A DNA stretch of 32,338 nucleotides from an uncultured Lachnospiraceae bacterium (GCA_910578555.1 CAJTPS010000008.1:1-32338), one strand, 5' to 3'; positions 7,537-15,374 are shown, counted from the first letter of the stretch. Program-made: numbers and translations. Notes: a model not told the origin generated them from the letters alone.

Positions 7537-9016
7537 GTCCACCTCTTTCCTTTTCCCCGTCTGTATAAATTATAATTTCTCCATCTTTTGCCACATAACC
7601 CCCATCAACAGCATAAAAATTCAATCTGTCTCCGATGGGATTATCAATTTCTTTACCACAGCTGTCACTCTGACTTCCAATCGTATCACAAACCTCCTCT
7701 TTAGAAGCACCTGTATCTACTACAACTACTGTACCTATATCGATATTAGCAGCGAAATCCGGCACATTATCTTCCAATGCTACCATTACAGCTGCTGCTA
7801 ATCTTTTTGCATTTTCCCATCCCCCATAATCGCTATCACTTTCCGCTTGTGGCGGATGATATGCCGCACTATATTCCCTTATAGATTGATACTGATTCTC
7901 TGCCAAAAGTAAATTTTTTAATGATTGTGGTAAACCTTTATCCGCATAACTCTCTTTATAAAATAGTCTATTAACTATTGAATAAGCCACCGCATTCTGT
8001 TCACCATTTTTATATGTATGAGATTCTTGAAAAATCATTCTTGCTAATATTTCAATTGTTGACAATCCACGCATCTCGTCCAATGTATTAATGGATTTGC
8101 CAGAAATCATATTCATTTTTTCTTCAATTCTTTGTAGCAATTCATCACAATCTAAATATATCTGCCCATGCACCTTAATCGTAATAATTCCGCCTCTTGT
8201 ACATAAAAGAGTAGATAGCATGGTCAGTCCTTCTTTTGGTCCATACTTTGTATCAAACTTCATCACCTTATGGTGCTCTGTTCTGGCACACGTCGCTCTG
8301 TTTATTCCTGCTTCCACCATACCAAATTGTGCTGCAGAGCTGCTCGTTGTATCACAATTTCCTGATACACTCTCTGCACAAAGTGGATTCACCCACTCCG
8401 CAACCGGCTTTATAAGACTATAGCACGTCCCATACTTTATAGACTCTTCCAATCTTTTTTCTATCTCTGGTATATCTGATTCCCTCATAATATTACAATT
8501 TCCGCAACTGATAATATTTGCCTCGCTTGTAATCTGTATACCATCCGTAGGTACTATCGGTTTTGTAACTCCTTCCTTAATATTCCGAAGACATTCCCTG
8601 TCCACCACTGCCGCGTACCGGATTCCATTATCAGATGCCTCTTTAGCATGTAACGCATACAGTCTCCTGACCTTAGTCATATCAAGGCCCTTTCCAAAGT
8701 AAAAAATATCCCCCTCCCTTTTTTCAGGCGGAATATAATCCCGCTCAATGCCCTTTTCAGCTTTTATCAGATCATATAATCTTGTTTTTCCATTCTCATA
8801 TTTAATACAATGCGGCATACCGCACATCTCTGTACATTCTATTTCTGCCCCATCCACTACATAATTCCGCTCATCATCTATATACGCCGCTAACATTTCA
8901 CTCAGGCATTCCTCTATATGCTCCTGTGAGAAGCTTTCATGCTCCCCACAATCCCACTTGGACTCTATTTCTATTTTCTTCGCCTGATCCAATCTGATTT
9001 CATCTATATCTGACAT
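7517..9016 (-). CDS. DUF4280 spike-tip protein fused to SleB-type cell-wall hydrolase (candidate effector)
   Basis: The protein has 499 residues. The first about 295 form an expanded DUF4280/PAAR-like domain: VVDGAEIECTEMCG near residue 53, a Cys-rich middle (IISCGNCNIM, LCAESVSGNCD) and LTMLSTLLCTRGGIITIKV near residue 275. After a short linker, residues about 317-440 match the SleB/hydrolase_2 fold: TIEILARMIFQESH, with the likely catalytic Glu near 328, then EQNAVAYSIVNRLF and ENQYQSIREY. SleB-family enzymes are lytic transglycosylases that cut peptidoglycan glycan strands. There is no signal peptide, as expected for cargo delivered on a spike. The gene sits between an Imm11-like gene and the exported two-module protein. 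The last about 60 residues are not assigned. Confidence 0.78.
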   Translation of the reverse strand: MSDIDEIRLDQAKKIEIESKWDCGEHESFSQEHIEECLSEMLAAYIDDERNYVVDGAEIECTEMCGMPHCIKYENGKTRLYDLIKAEKGIERDYIPPEKREGDIFYFGKGLDMTKVRRLYALHAKEASDNGIRYAAVVDRECLRNIKEGVTKPIVPTDGIQITSEANIISCGNCNIMRESDIPEIEKRLEESIKYGTCYSLIKPVAEWVNPLCAESVSGNCDTTSSSAAQFGMVEAGINRATCARTEHHKVMKFDTKYGPKEGLTMLSTLLCTRGGIITIKVHGQIYLDCDELLQRIEEKMNMISGKSINTLDEMRGLSTIEILARMIFQESHTYKNGEQNAVAYSIVNRLFYKESYADKGLPQSLKNLLLAENQYQSIREYSAAYHPPQAESDSDYGGWENAKRLAAAVMVALEDNVPDFAANIDIGTVVVVDTGASKEEVCDTIGSQSDSCGKEIDNPIGDRLNFYAVDGGYVAKDGEIIIYTDGEKERGGHVFHGG

Positions 9017-9035
9017 ACATAATTTTCCTTTCGTA

Positions 9036-9557
9036 TTATATTACTGTCAGTTCTTTCAGCGTGATTCCACGTATACCCCGTCTCAACATACTCTCAATAG
9101 CGTCCAGCCTGACAATCAGATATGCATGTGTATATCCCGCAACTCTGAAAATCGGTTTATCCGCAACTGCCTCTGTACGCAATACAATATCAAGCAGTTC
9201 CGTTCCTCCGCGGCTTTTCTTTGTCTGCTCCGACAGACACTCCACTTCCTCCACGAAGGGCATAAAATAGGTTGCATGTATCTCGCTCTCCGTCTCAAGC
9301 AAATAAATGGTTTTGAAGAACGTTTTGGGCGTATACATCTCCATAACGTCTGCAACTTCTTCGCTTACCATGAGAAAAGGCTCTATCAAAATATCCGGGA
9401 AAAATACCTCCATCGGTGTTTTCATATCTACAACACAACAGTTTGGAATTCTATATGCGTTCATCCGGTTTGCATACCGAAGATCAACCGCTCTGTTTAC
9501 ATTTATACCATATGGTATATGATTTCTCTTATCTGTTCCAACCCAAAAGAATTTCAC
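9036..9557 (-). CDS. Imm11/DUF1629-like protein, possible adaptor or immunity protein
   Basis: The protein has 173 residues and starts at GTG with GGAG 7 bases upstream. It has no signal peptide or membrane helix. The pattern PDILIEPFLMVSEEVADVME, then LDIVLRTEAVADKPIFRVAG, then IVRLDAIESMLRRGIRGITLKEL resembles the Imm11 (DUF1629) immunity fold. In that fold an early 'vse.l...l' helix and a final 'i...g..G..f..l' helix are typical. It is encoded 20 bp before the DUF4280-SleB gene. It could neutralise cargo in the producing cell, or act as a loading adaptor for the tip protein in the way DUF4123 or DUF1795 proteins do. Family assignment is by pattern only. Confidence 0.55.
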   Translation of the reverse strand: MKFFWVGTDKRNHIPYGINVNRAVDLRYANRMNAYRIPNCCVVDMKTPMEVFFPDILIEPFLMVSEEVADVMEMYTPKTFFKTIYLLETESEIHATYFMPFVEEVECLSEQTKKSRGGTELLDIVLRTEAVADKPIFRVAGYTHAYLIVRLDAIESMLRRGIRGITLKELTVI

Positions 9558-9606
9558 TTTTTTTCTCCGCGCTATACAATATTTTAAAGTATATTTTTCA
9601 TTTTTA

Positions 9607-10056
9607 CTACTTTATTTTCATAAACGCCTCAAACATATCCGTCACATCCAACGGATTCTTCTTACCGCCCATAGCATTCTGCCCGCTCTGCGCGGTCCCC
9701 TGTCCCTGCGGGGATGCCCCTGCCGTAAAAGAGAATCCGAAATACTTCTCCATATCCCTGGTAAACGCCCCGAAATCCATGTGCGGGCCGCCATTACCTC
9801 CCCTGTCTTTTGCACTGTTTTGCTGCGCTGTGCGGCTGCGATTCGCCGCTTTCTCCTGTATTATATCATACTCTTGACGTCGTTTGGCATCGCTTAGCAC
9901 CTCATATGCCTCTACGATATCTTTGAATTTTGCTTCCGCCTCGGGATTATCCGGATTTAAGTCCGGATGATATTTCTTGGCTTTCCTGCGGTATGCCTGT
10001 TTGATCTGCTCTTCATCCGCCTCTTTTGGCACTTCCAGTATTTTATAATAGTCCAT
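9607..10056 (-). CDS. J-domain (DnaJ-like) co-chaperone
   Basis: The N-terminus is a canonical J domain: MDYYKILEVPKEADEEQIK, AYRRKAKKYHPDLNPD with the essential HPD, and FKDIVEAYEVLSDAKRRQEYD. The C-terminal part is a Gly/Gln/Asn-rich linker with short FxxY/FGFSF motifs and no zinc-finger or substrate-binding domains. I chose the ATG at 10056 (AGGAG 6 bases upstream) over an in-frame ATG at 10101 that would translate through the hairpin. J domains recruit and stimulate Hsp70. The gene follows the two tube genes directly, so a role in folding or remodelling a component of this apparatus is likely. Confidence 0.9.
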   Translation of the reverse strand: MDYYKILEVPKEADEEQIKQAYRRKAKKYHPDLNPDNPEAEAKFKDIVEAYEVLSDAKRRQEYDIIQEKAANRSRTAQQNSAKDRGGNGGPHMDFGAFTRDMEKYFGFSFTAGASPQGQGTAQSGQNAMGGKKNPLDVTDMFEAFMKIK

Positions 10057-10075
10057 AACGGGCTCCTTTTTCTGA

Positions 10076-10109
10076 GAGAGCGTATCCAACAAACGTTGCA
10101 TACGCTCTC
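10076..10109. other. Long hairpin between the second tube gene and the J-domain gene
   Basis: GAGAGCGTAT (10076-10085) pairs perfectly with ATACGCTCTC (10100-10109). After one C-C mismatch CAAC pairs with GTTG, leaving a 4-base loop: 14 base pairs in all. It ends about 20 bases before the J-domain start codon and its AGGAG site. A hairpin here could protect the tube mRNA 3' end and keep the J-domain gene's expression lower. Confidence 0.75.
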
Positions 10110-10146
10110 AGCTTTTTACACAGGCAAACCTCCGCGGAGTCTGCTG

Positions 10147-10572
10147 TTATGCAGTATATCCGCCTTCTACTGACACTGTGCTGATCTTATCTTTCTTCTG
10201 CTTGATCACAAGAGTAAACGTTCCGGTTCCCTCTGCATCGCCGTAATCTTCTTTATAGTCGATCACAAATGCATTCGGGAAGCAATACTTTCTCTCCATG
10301 ATACCTGCGGCAACATACTCTACTGTCACCTTCCTGTAACTGTCTGCTTTCTCTGCCGGAACGACCGACCACAGTGCCATCTTTCTTGTGCTGTCAAACG
10401 GATCTCCACCCACCGCTGTCAGGATTTTACCTTTGATCGTCATGGTCGCGCCGAAATCTTTTGTTCTGGCGTTGGAGTCCTGCGGAATGTCCGTAGTCAT
10501 CTTTACGCTCTTTACACACTCTTTGGATATTTCAAATGCTTCCGTACCCTCAACTTTCACTACAAATGCCAT
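10147..10572 (-). CDS. Hcp-like tube protein (second paralogue)
   Basis: The protein has 141 residues and is a clear paralogue of the next gene upstream. Shared blocks are DSNART(K)DFG, LWSVVPAEKADSYR, PNAFVIDYKE and GTFTLVIKQKKD. The small all-beta pattern, with a central PNAF strand and a C-terminal strand rich in alternating charged and hydrophobic residues, is what Hcp and phage tail-tube proteins show. No signal peptide is present. AAAGGAG lies 6 bases before the ATG, a very strong site fitting a major structural protein. A long hairpin follows the gene. Tube identity rests on size, paralogy, strong translation signals and the adjacent sheath candidate; automatic annotation of such proteins is often uninformative. 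Confidence 0.6.
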   Translation of the reverse strand: MAFVVKVEGTEAFEISKECVKSVKMTTDIPQDSNARTKDFGATMTIKGKILTAVGGDPFDSTRKMALWSVVPAEKADSYRKVTVEYVAAGIMERKYCFPNAFVIDYKEDYGDAEGTGTFTLVIKQKKDKISTVSVEGGYTA

Positions 10573-10611
10573 TGTTCTTCTCCTTTCAGTTTCCTTACGT
10601 CTGCTTTGTCT

Positions 10612-10666
10612 GCGAATTTGCGCCTTTGCGCAAATTTGCGATTGAAAAATCTCTGATTTTTCAATC
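10612..10666. other. Two strong hairpins after the first tube gene
   Basis: GCGAATTTGCGC (10612-10623) pairs with GCGCAAATTTGC (10628-10639) with one mismatch. Directly after it GATTGAAAAATC (10640-10651) pairs perfectly with GATTTTTCAATC (10655-10666) around a 3-base loop. They fill the space between the two tube genes and touch the first one's stop codon. Without a long T run they are more likely to stabilise or process the mRNA, or slow read-through, than to end it. Confidence 0.75.
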
Positions 10667-11097
10667 TATTCGCCTGCGTATCCGCCTTCAATTTTTACCT
10701 TGTCGTTCTCGTCCTTCTTCTGCTTGATATGCAGATAGAACGTACCCACGCCGGTCTCATCGTCCATCTCTTCCGAATACTCCATTACAAACGCATTCGG
10801 CACTTCATATTTACGAACCACCTGACTGGCTGAGATCACCTCCACCGTTGCTGTACGGTAGCAGTCCGCCTTCTCAGACGGAACAACCGACCACTTGGAA
10901 AGCCCTAATGTGCCGTCGCTGCCTTCTCCGCCAAGTTTGTAGAGCATCTTACCCCAGATCTTCATGGACACACCGAAATCCGTTGCCCTCGCATTGGAAT
11001 CCACTGCGGACTCCGAACCGAAGATTACGTTCCTGATACTCTTTTCATCCAGAGCGATCTGCTCTGCACCTCCTGTTACATTCAACCTGAAACCCAT
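10666..11097 (-). CDS. Hcp-like tube protein (first paralogue)
   Basis: The protein has 143 residues and the same architecture as its neighbour at 10147-10572. Shared blocks are DSNARATDFG, KWSVVPSEKADCYR, VPNAFVMEYSEE and GTFYLHIKQKKDE. AAAGGAGG precedes the ATG. It begins 23 bp after the sheath candidate ends, the usual sheath-then-tube order of contractile tails. Directly after its stop come two strong hairpins. Having two tube paralogues suggests either a hetero-oligomeric tube or one protein specialised for the tube end. No signal peptide or membrane helix is present. Confidence 0.6.
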   Translation of the reverse strand: MGFRLNVTGGAEQIALDEKSIRNVIFGSESAVDSNARATDFGVSMKIWGKMLYKLGGEGSDGTLGLSKWSVVPSEKADCYRTATVEVISASQVVRKYEVPNAFVMEYSEEMDDETGVGTFYLHIKQKKDENDKVKIEGGYAGE

Positions 11098-11120
11098 CTT
11101 TACATCCTCCTTTTCTTATA

Positions 11121-13301
11121 TTAAATTGCACGGTTGTTTGAGTTAAGTCGGTTAATCTCTATCTCCAGATTCTTGACATTGCCGTTAAATGTGATATTCA
11201 GTACGCAATATCCGTTACTCTCGTCGATCTCATATTCTACGTCGTCACCCGCGCCAAGAATGGCATTGACGCACGCTTTCTTTTCCAGCCATTTACTCTT
11301 CTGGCTGGAGGGATTATTGGAGAAGAATTTCACGATGTTTTCCTGCTTGTAATCGCTGGTTGCATGGCGCAGAATTCTTTCGATATAGGTAGTCACCTGC
11401 GTCTTGTAAATAGGCTCGTACACTTTGCCGTCACTCATCAGGTTTCTTGCTTTATAGACCATGATATGAGAGATATTCTCCGTTTCCAGCATGGCGTTTT
11501 CTGATGAGAAAACAAAGCCGAAGCTGCGTCTGTTGATCTCATTCTTGATGGAATTGGTAAATCCGGTGATTTCCTTAGCCATTACCGTATGTACCCGCAG
11601 CGGATGATCCCCCGCTTCAATATCGAACCTGACACCCGGAAGTTCCTCGTCCACATTCCTCTTGAACTTTTCTTTCAGATAATCCGGACACTGATACGCT
11701 GCCACGAGACCTGCCGCAATATAGGAAGCCCCCACATATACGCCGTCGATCCACAGCTTCATGATATCTTCTTTTTCCCTGGACAGTTCCGCCACGTTAT
11801 TCTCATTGACCGTCATGCGCTTATCGAGAATGACGCCAGACTTCTCCTTCGGAATAATCGTAAAGTTGGGGATACAGGGAATTGCAAATTCACTGAATGC
11901 TTTGCCTGTCAGTGAGCTGCAGCGTTCCTCAAACTTCTCGATGCCCTCCGTCGCCATATAGTTAAAAGTTGTCTTATCTCCTGTCTCATAGCTGAAGAAA
12001 CACTGTACCGAATAATCCTTCAGAACATCCAACAGCCTCACCAGCGCCTCCACACTGTTGACGCCCGTCTTCTCCACTTTCTCATTGCCCTGAAAGCGCT
12101 GTCTGGTCAGTTTAATGTTAGAATTCTGATCCAAGGAAACAGACGGAACGATTCCGTACCATATGGTATTGTCAAAATCATTCTTGGCGTTGACTGTATT
12201 CAGGAACGCAATCAGTCTCGGCAGATTATTGCTCTTGACCAGCATATCATTGGAGACATTGCTGATGAACATGGTCGGTCTCATGCCTTTCAGATTCGAC
12301 GGATACTGCTCGAAGTAAGCCCATACGCCGAGTATCTTCTCAATCAGAGGCTTTACCACTTTAATGAAATCGTCCTTCGCCGTTTTATAAAACTCCAGAT
12401 AGGAATTGTAATTGCTTACTTCCTGCTTGATATCAATGTTGCTCACCATCGTGGATGCAAGAGGGCAGTATGTTCTTGTCACAAGCGCTTTCACATAATC
12501 GCTGCTTTCTTCATTGAGCGCTTCATAATCGTCTTCCAGCGCCGCGATCAGACCGGCATTGACGTTGTCATCCACAACCATCAGTTCCGCCGACTCTGTC
12601 TTGGGTACTTCCAGAACCTTTAGTTCACCCTTTTCATCCATGCTCAGAACACCAAGCGCCAGCGGGGTATTATCTTTGCTTTCCTCCGCTTCTCCCAGAA
12701 GAAGTCTTGTCTTGATATCCTCAATTGCAAGCGGCAGCATCGCCAGCACGTTATTGTAATTCACACTGGCTTCCTCAAACATAACGTTCAGTTTATCCGC
12801 AATATCCAGTTTGTGCGGATCACCGTCCTCCAGTTCCGCATAATTCTTATAAGTGTATTGAAGTTCCTTACGGTTCTGCTTGATGTCCTCCATGACTTTC
12901 TTCGGAGAAATCATATCCGTCAGCTTGTCAAACTGAAAATCTACATTGATAATGCTTTGGGACCGTTTCGCCTCCACGAGAGACATCAACATCTTGAGAA
13001 AATCATTCTGCCTGTTCAGATAAATCGGCGTAAGCATGTCTTCCGGAATCGTCTCCGGTTTCTTCAGCGTATACATGATCTTCTGATTATTGGCGTTAAA
13101 GAACGAATATACAACCGGTTCGAATTTCGTGATAAACTCATCGAAATTCCTTACCAGAAGAGCTTCATTCATCTCCTTGATCTTCTCATCGCTCAGGCTG
13201 TCAATGCCTCTCACATCCCCCACAAGCGTCAGAAGATCCGGCTTCTCCGGGTTAATCTCTTCAAACAATAATGTCCTGTTTGTCTGTTTGATGATGCTCA
13301 T
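11121..13301 (-). CDS. Candidate contractile sheath protein (TssC/phage-sheath-like)
   Basis: The protein has 726 residues and is soluble. The N-terminal 200 residues are helical and include VDFQFDKLTDMISPKKV, which could be a TssB-like part. The C-terminal third has the layout of contractile sheath proteins: a helix YVGASYIAAGLVAAYQCPDY, then THIMVYK-type strand context at ISHIMVYKARNLM, then TTYIERILRHATSDYKQENI, a helix with LEKKACVNAILGAGDDVEY and a final strand pair (CVLNITFNGNVKNLEIEI). GGGAGG lies 6 bases before the ATG. It stands right before two Hcp-like genes. TssB and TssC seem not to be separate genes here. The assignment is by layout and context, since sheath sequences diverge greatly. 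Confidence 0.55.
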   Translation of the reverse strand: MSIIKQTNRTLLFEEINPEKPDLLTLVGDVRGIDSLSDEKIKEMNEALLVRNFDEFITKFEPVVYSFFNANNQKIMYTLKKPETIPEDMLTPIYLNRQNDFLKMLMSLVEAKRSQSIINVDFQFDKLTDMISPKKVMEDIKQNRKELQYTYKNYAELEDGDPHKLDIADKLNVMFEEASVNYNNVLAMLPLAIEDIKTRLLLGEAEESKDNTPLALGVLSMDEKGELKVLEVPKTESAELMVVDDNVNAGLIAALEDDYEALNEESSDYVKALVTRTYCPLASTMVSNIDIKQEVSNYNSYLEFYKTAKDDFIKVVKPLIEKILGVWAYFEQYPSNLKGMRPTMFISNVSNDMLVKSNNLPRLIAFLNTVNAKNDFDNTIWYGIVPSVSLDQNSNIKLTRQRFQGNEKVEKTGVNSVEALVRLLDVLKDYSVQCFFSYETGDKTTFNYMATEGIEKFEERCSSLTGKAFSEFAIPCIPNFTIIPKEKSGVILDKRMTVNENNVAELSREKEDIMKLWIDGVYVGASYIAAGLVAAYQCPDYLKEKFKRNVDEELPGVRFDIEAGDHPLRVHTVMAKEITGFTNSIKNEINRRSFGFVFSSENAMLETENISHIMVYKARNLMSDGKVYEPIYKTQVTTYIERILRHATSDYKQENIVKFFSNNPSSQKSKWLEKKACVNAILGAGDDVEYEIDESNGYCVLNITFNGNVKNLEIEINRLNSNNRAI

Positions 13302-13312
13302 TGCGTACCTCC

Positions 13313-15097
13313 CTATCTTTCATTTGGTTTTAAGTCTCTATAGTGAACTTCTATTTCCGTATCTTCCTGATCAAAAATAAAAGTTACCTTTTCTCCGTAG
13401 TACAAATGATATGCGTGCCCCTTCATAAGAAGCTCCCGCCCCATCAGCACAGATGCTTTACTGTTGTTTTTAATAACCAGGCTTCTGTCATCTCCCGGTC
13501 TTATGATGATCCGTTCCGCCCCTCTTAAGTTCAACGGAAGATTACAGGTATCCAGAAGCCATTCCAGCGTAATCATCTCACGGTTGCATCGGGCGAACAG
13601 GTTGATACTCTCCGGCGGATAATCGATTTCGTCTTTATTATGTATCACATAGATCTGCAGCTTGCCGTTAAACTCGCTCCTGCGGTTTGTAATCTCTCCG
13701 GGCCTTGTCCTGCTCTCATCGATGAATTTCCTCTTACCATCGGTGCGTTTCTTCTGTCTGTATGCCAGACACAATATCATAAGCAGCGCCGCTATGAATA
13801 TGCCGATAACCGACCAGAAAAACCAGTCGATTTTCGGCGGTTCTTCTTCTATGACCGGAACGATAATTTGCATCGTCTCCTCCGCATCACCATAATAATT
13901 GCCATACAGACCGTCGAAGGAAACCCGTATATCAGTCACTGCATCCTTTACATATTGTCTGGAAAAGCGGAACGCGCCGTCTGCAATCCGGCAGGTCTGC
14001 TCTTCATCATTCAAATAGACCTTCATACCGCCGTCTTTCAGATGTCCCTCCAGCATATCCTGACCGTTCTTATTGGTGATTTCCAGTTTAAGGTACGCTG
14101 TCTGTTCTTCCGGAATATAGGCATAATCCCCATGCAGGTCGAAATCGTACTCAGCCGTCAGATAGGCGCTGATATCCATCGGAGAATCTGCGCTCATCCG
14201 TATCTTCACTTCGTCCGAAGACGGGTGCAGTAGTTCGATGACCGTATAATCCGATCCCTTTGATGTATGAATCCGATCCGCCTCGCAGTTTAATGTCATA
14301 TTCTCATTCTGCTGACTCCCCAGTAGAATAATCTTCGCCGTGCTCATCAGGCAGTCCGGAAGCCTGACTGTCAATTCACCGCTTAAACCGTTGATCTGCC
14401 CTATATGAGATGCCTTCAGCCTCCATTGTTCAAACAGAAGCTGCCTGACAAAGTTCCCCGTCTCTCCTCCGTCAGACAGTTCATAGAGATTTCCTCCCGT
14501 CGTATCAGCGGCTGAATATACGGTATACCCTTCTTCCATCCGCTGACCCAGCGATATCACGTCTATGACGATTCCTTCCCCTTTAGCCTTTTCAACTGCC
14601 TGTGCAAACAGTTCCGCGGATTCCTGCGTTCCCTCTTCGGTTTTCATCATGATCTCGCCGTCTGAGATCAGAATGATCCTTTTGGCTGCGGCGTTCTGAT
14701 CAAATGACTCTACTGCTGCCGAGAGCCCGGCGCCGGCGTTTCCGTAGTTTGCGTACTCTATTTCTTTCAGCGCATTCTCTATCATCTCATGACTGCTGCC
14801 GGGCGGCTGGCTGATACATACCTCATCACGATACGCAATTACACCGACCCGGTAATCTCGCGGCATGATCGCCGACAGACTCCCGGCGAAGTCAAAGGAA
14901 GCGTATCCGGCATCCACATCTTTCATGGACTGGCTGCAATCCAGCACCACGACTATATCATTGAAGGAAACCGGTTCCGCTTCTTTCGCATCGACAGTGA
15001 TTTCCGTAAACAAATAAAAGCAAAGTACGGTTATTATGAAAAAAGAAACTTTGTGAACCACCAAATTCCATTTCAACCCGTACTTTGCCATTAACAT
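13313..15097 (-). CDS. Membrane von Willebrand A domain protein, first gene of the injection-system operon
   Basis: From the ATG at 15097 (AGAGGA 8 bases upstream; an upstream ATG at 15151 lacks such a site) the protein has 595 residues. A membrane helix or uncleaved signal is at about residues 14-35. A VWA domain follows, with the metal-site motif DCSQS and ILISDGE. Beta-rich domains come next, then a second membrane helix near 430-452 (FFWSVIGIFIAALLMILCLAY). A cytoplasmic C-terminal domain follows, rich in beta strands (IIIRPGDDRSLVIKNNS). The VWA part should lie outside the cell and the C-terminal domain inside. It may anchor the apparatus to the membrane. It is the first gene after the control region with Spo0A-like boxes. 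Confidence 0.82.
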   Translation of the reverse strand: MLMAKYGLKWNLVVHKVSFFIITVLCFYLFTEITVDAKEAEPVSFNDIVVVLDCSQSMKDVDAGYASFDFAGSLSAIMPRDYRVGVIAYRDEVCISQPPGSSHEMIENALKEIEYANYGNAGAGLSAAVESFDQNAAAKRIILISDGEIMMKTEEGTQESAELFAQAVEKAKGEGIVIDVISLGQRMEEGYTVYSAADTTGGNLYELSDGGETGNFVRQLLFEQWRLKASHIGQINGLSGELTVRLPDCLMSTAKIILLGSQQNENMTLNCEADRIHTSKGSDYTVIELLHPSSDEVKIRMSADSPMDISAYLTAEYDFDLHGDYAYIPEEQTAYLKLEITNKNGQDMLEGHLKDGGMKVYLNDEEQTCRIADGAFRFSRQYVKDAVTDIRVSFDGLYGNYYGDAEETMQIIVPVIEEEPPKIDWFFWSVIGIFIAALLMILCLAYRQKKRTDGKRKFIDESRTRPGEITNRRSEFNGKLQIYVIHNKDEIDYPPESINLFARCNREMITLEWLLDTCNLPLNLRGAERIIIRPGDDRSLVIKNNSKASVLMGRELLMKGHAYHLYYGEKVTFIFDQEDTEIEVHYRDLKPNER

Positions 15098-15213
15098 TTG
15101 CCATATCCTCTGTATCTTTAGCACTTTAATGAAACATATAAGCTTATACATTTCCTTCCGTCGTTTATTTTTATATTTCCATATATACTACACCCATAAA
15201 AATATCTTGCCCG

Positions 15214-15244
15214 TTAAATGTAACTTTTACGACTTTAAATGTAA
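15214..15244. repeat. 21-bp-spaced direct repeat upstream of the operon
   Basis: TTAAATGTAA occurs at 15214-15223 and again at 15235-15244, each followed by a T-rich tail (CTTTT, TTTTC). The period of 21 bp is two helical turns, as in binding sites read by a dimer on one face of DNA. LytTR-type regulators use this geometry, though the sequence fits their consensus only loosely. The repeat lies about 120-150 bp before the VWA start codon. No confident -35/-10 pair was found near it. Confidence 0.5.
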
Positions 15245-15271
15245 TTTTCCCCCTAATTTCTACACAATTTG

Positions 15272-15288
15272 TGTCGAGATGTGTCGAA
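15272..15288 (+). promoter_or_regulatory. Two tandem Spo0A-like boxes upstream of the injection-system operon
   Basis: TGTCGAG (15272-15278) and TGTCGAA (15282-15288) lie 10 bp apart, one helical turn. The second is an exact match to the TGTCGAA core of the Spo0A box; the first differs in the last base. They lie upstream of the leftward VWA-sheath-tube operon and just beyond the toxin terminator. This would place the operon under Spo0A control in late growth or sporulation. Short motifs can occur by chance, but the tandem one-turn spacing and the position support function. Confidence 0.5.
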
Positions 15289-15320
15289 TATATTTTGCAC
15301 TAGAAAAAATTTTTAAATTG

Positions 15321-15355
15321 AAAAAAGTACCAGACCCTGCGTCTGATACTCTTTT
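15321..15355 (-). terminator. Rho-independent terminator of the toxin-antitoxin operon
   Basis: The arms AGTACCAGAC (15326-15335) and GTCTGATACT (15341-15350) pair with one mismatch around a 5-base loop. Read leftward, the stem is followed by a run of T (the A run at 15321-15326) and lies 20-50 bases past the toxin stop codon. The opposite side has four T's, so it may act weakly in the other direction too. It separates the TA pair from the control region of the injection-system operon. Confidence 0.8.
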
Positions 15356-15374
15356 CATGTTGCTTATATTAATC

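Noticed and set aside
12813..13271. Plus-strand frame opposite the sheath gene
   Set aside because: Antisense to a well-supported gene and without a ribosome site or recognisable domain.
358..15097. R-type tailocin or prophage tail
   Set aside because: No tape-measure, tail-fibre, gp25 or lysis-cassette genes are seen among these genes, while FHA/PP2C and VWA proteins are present.
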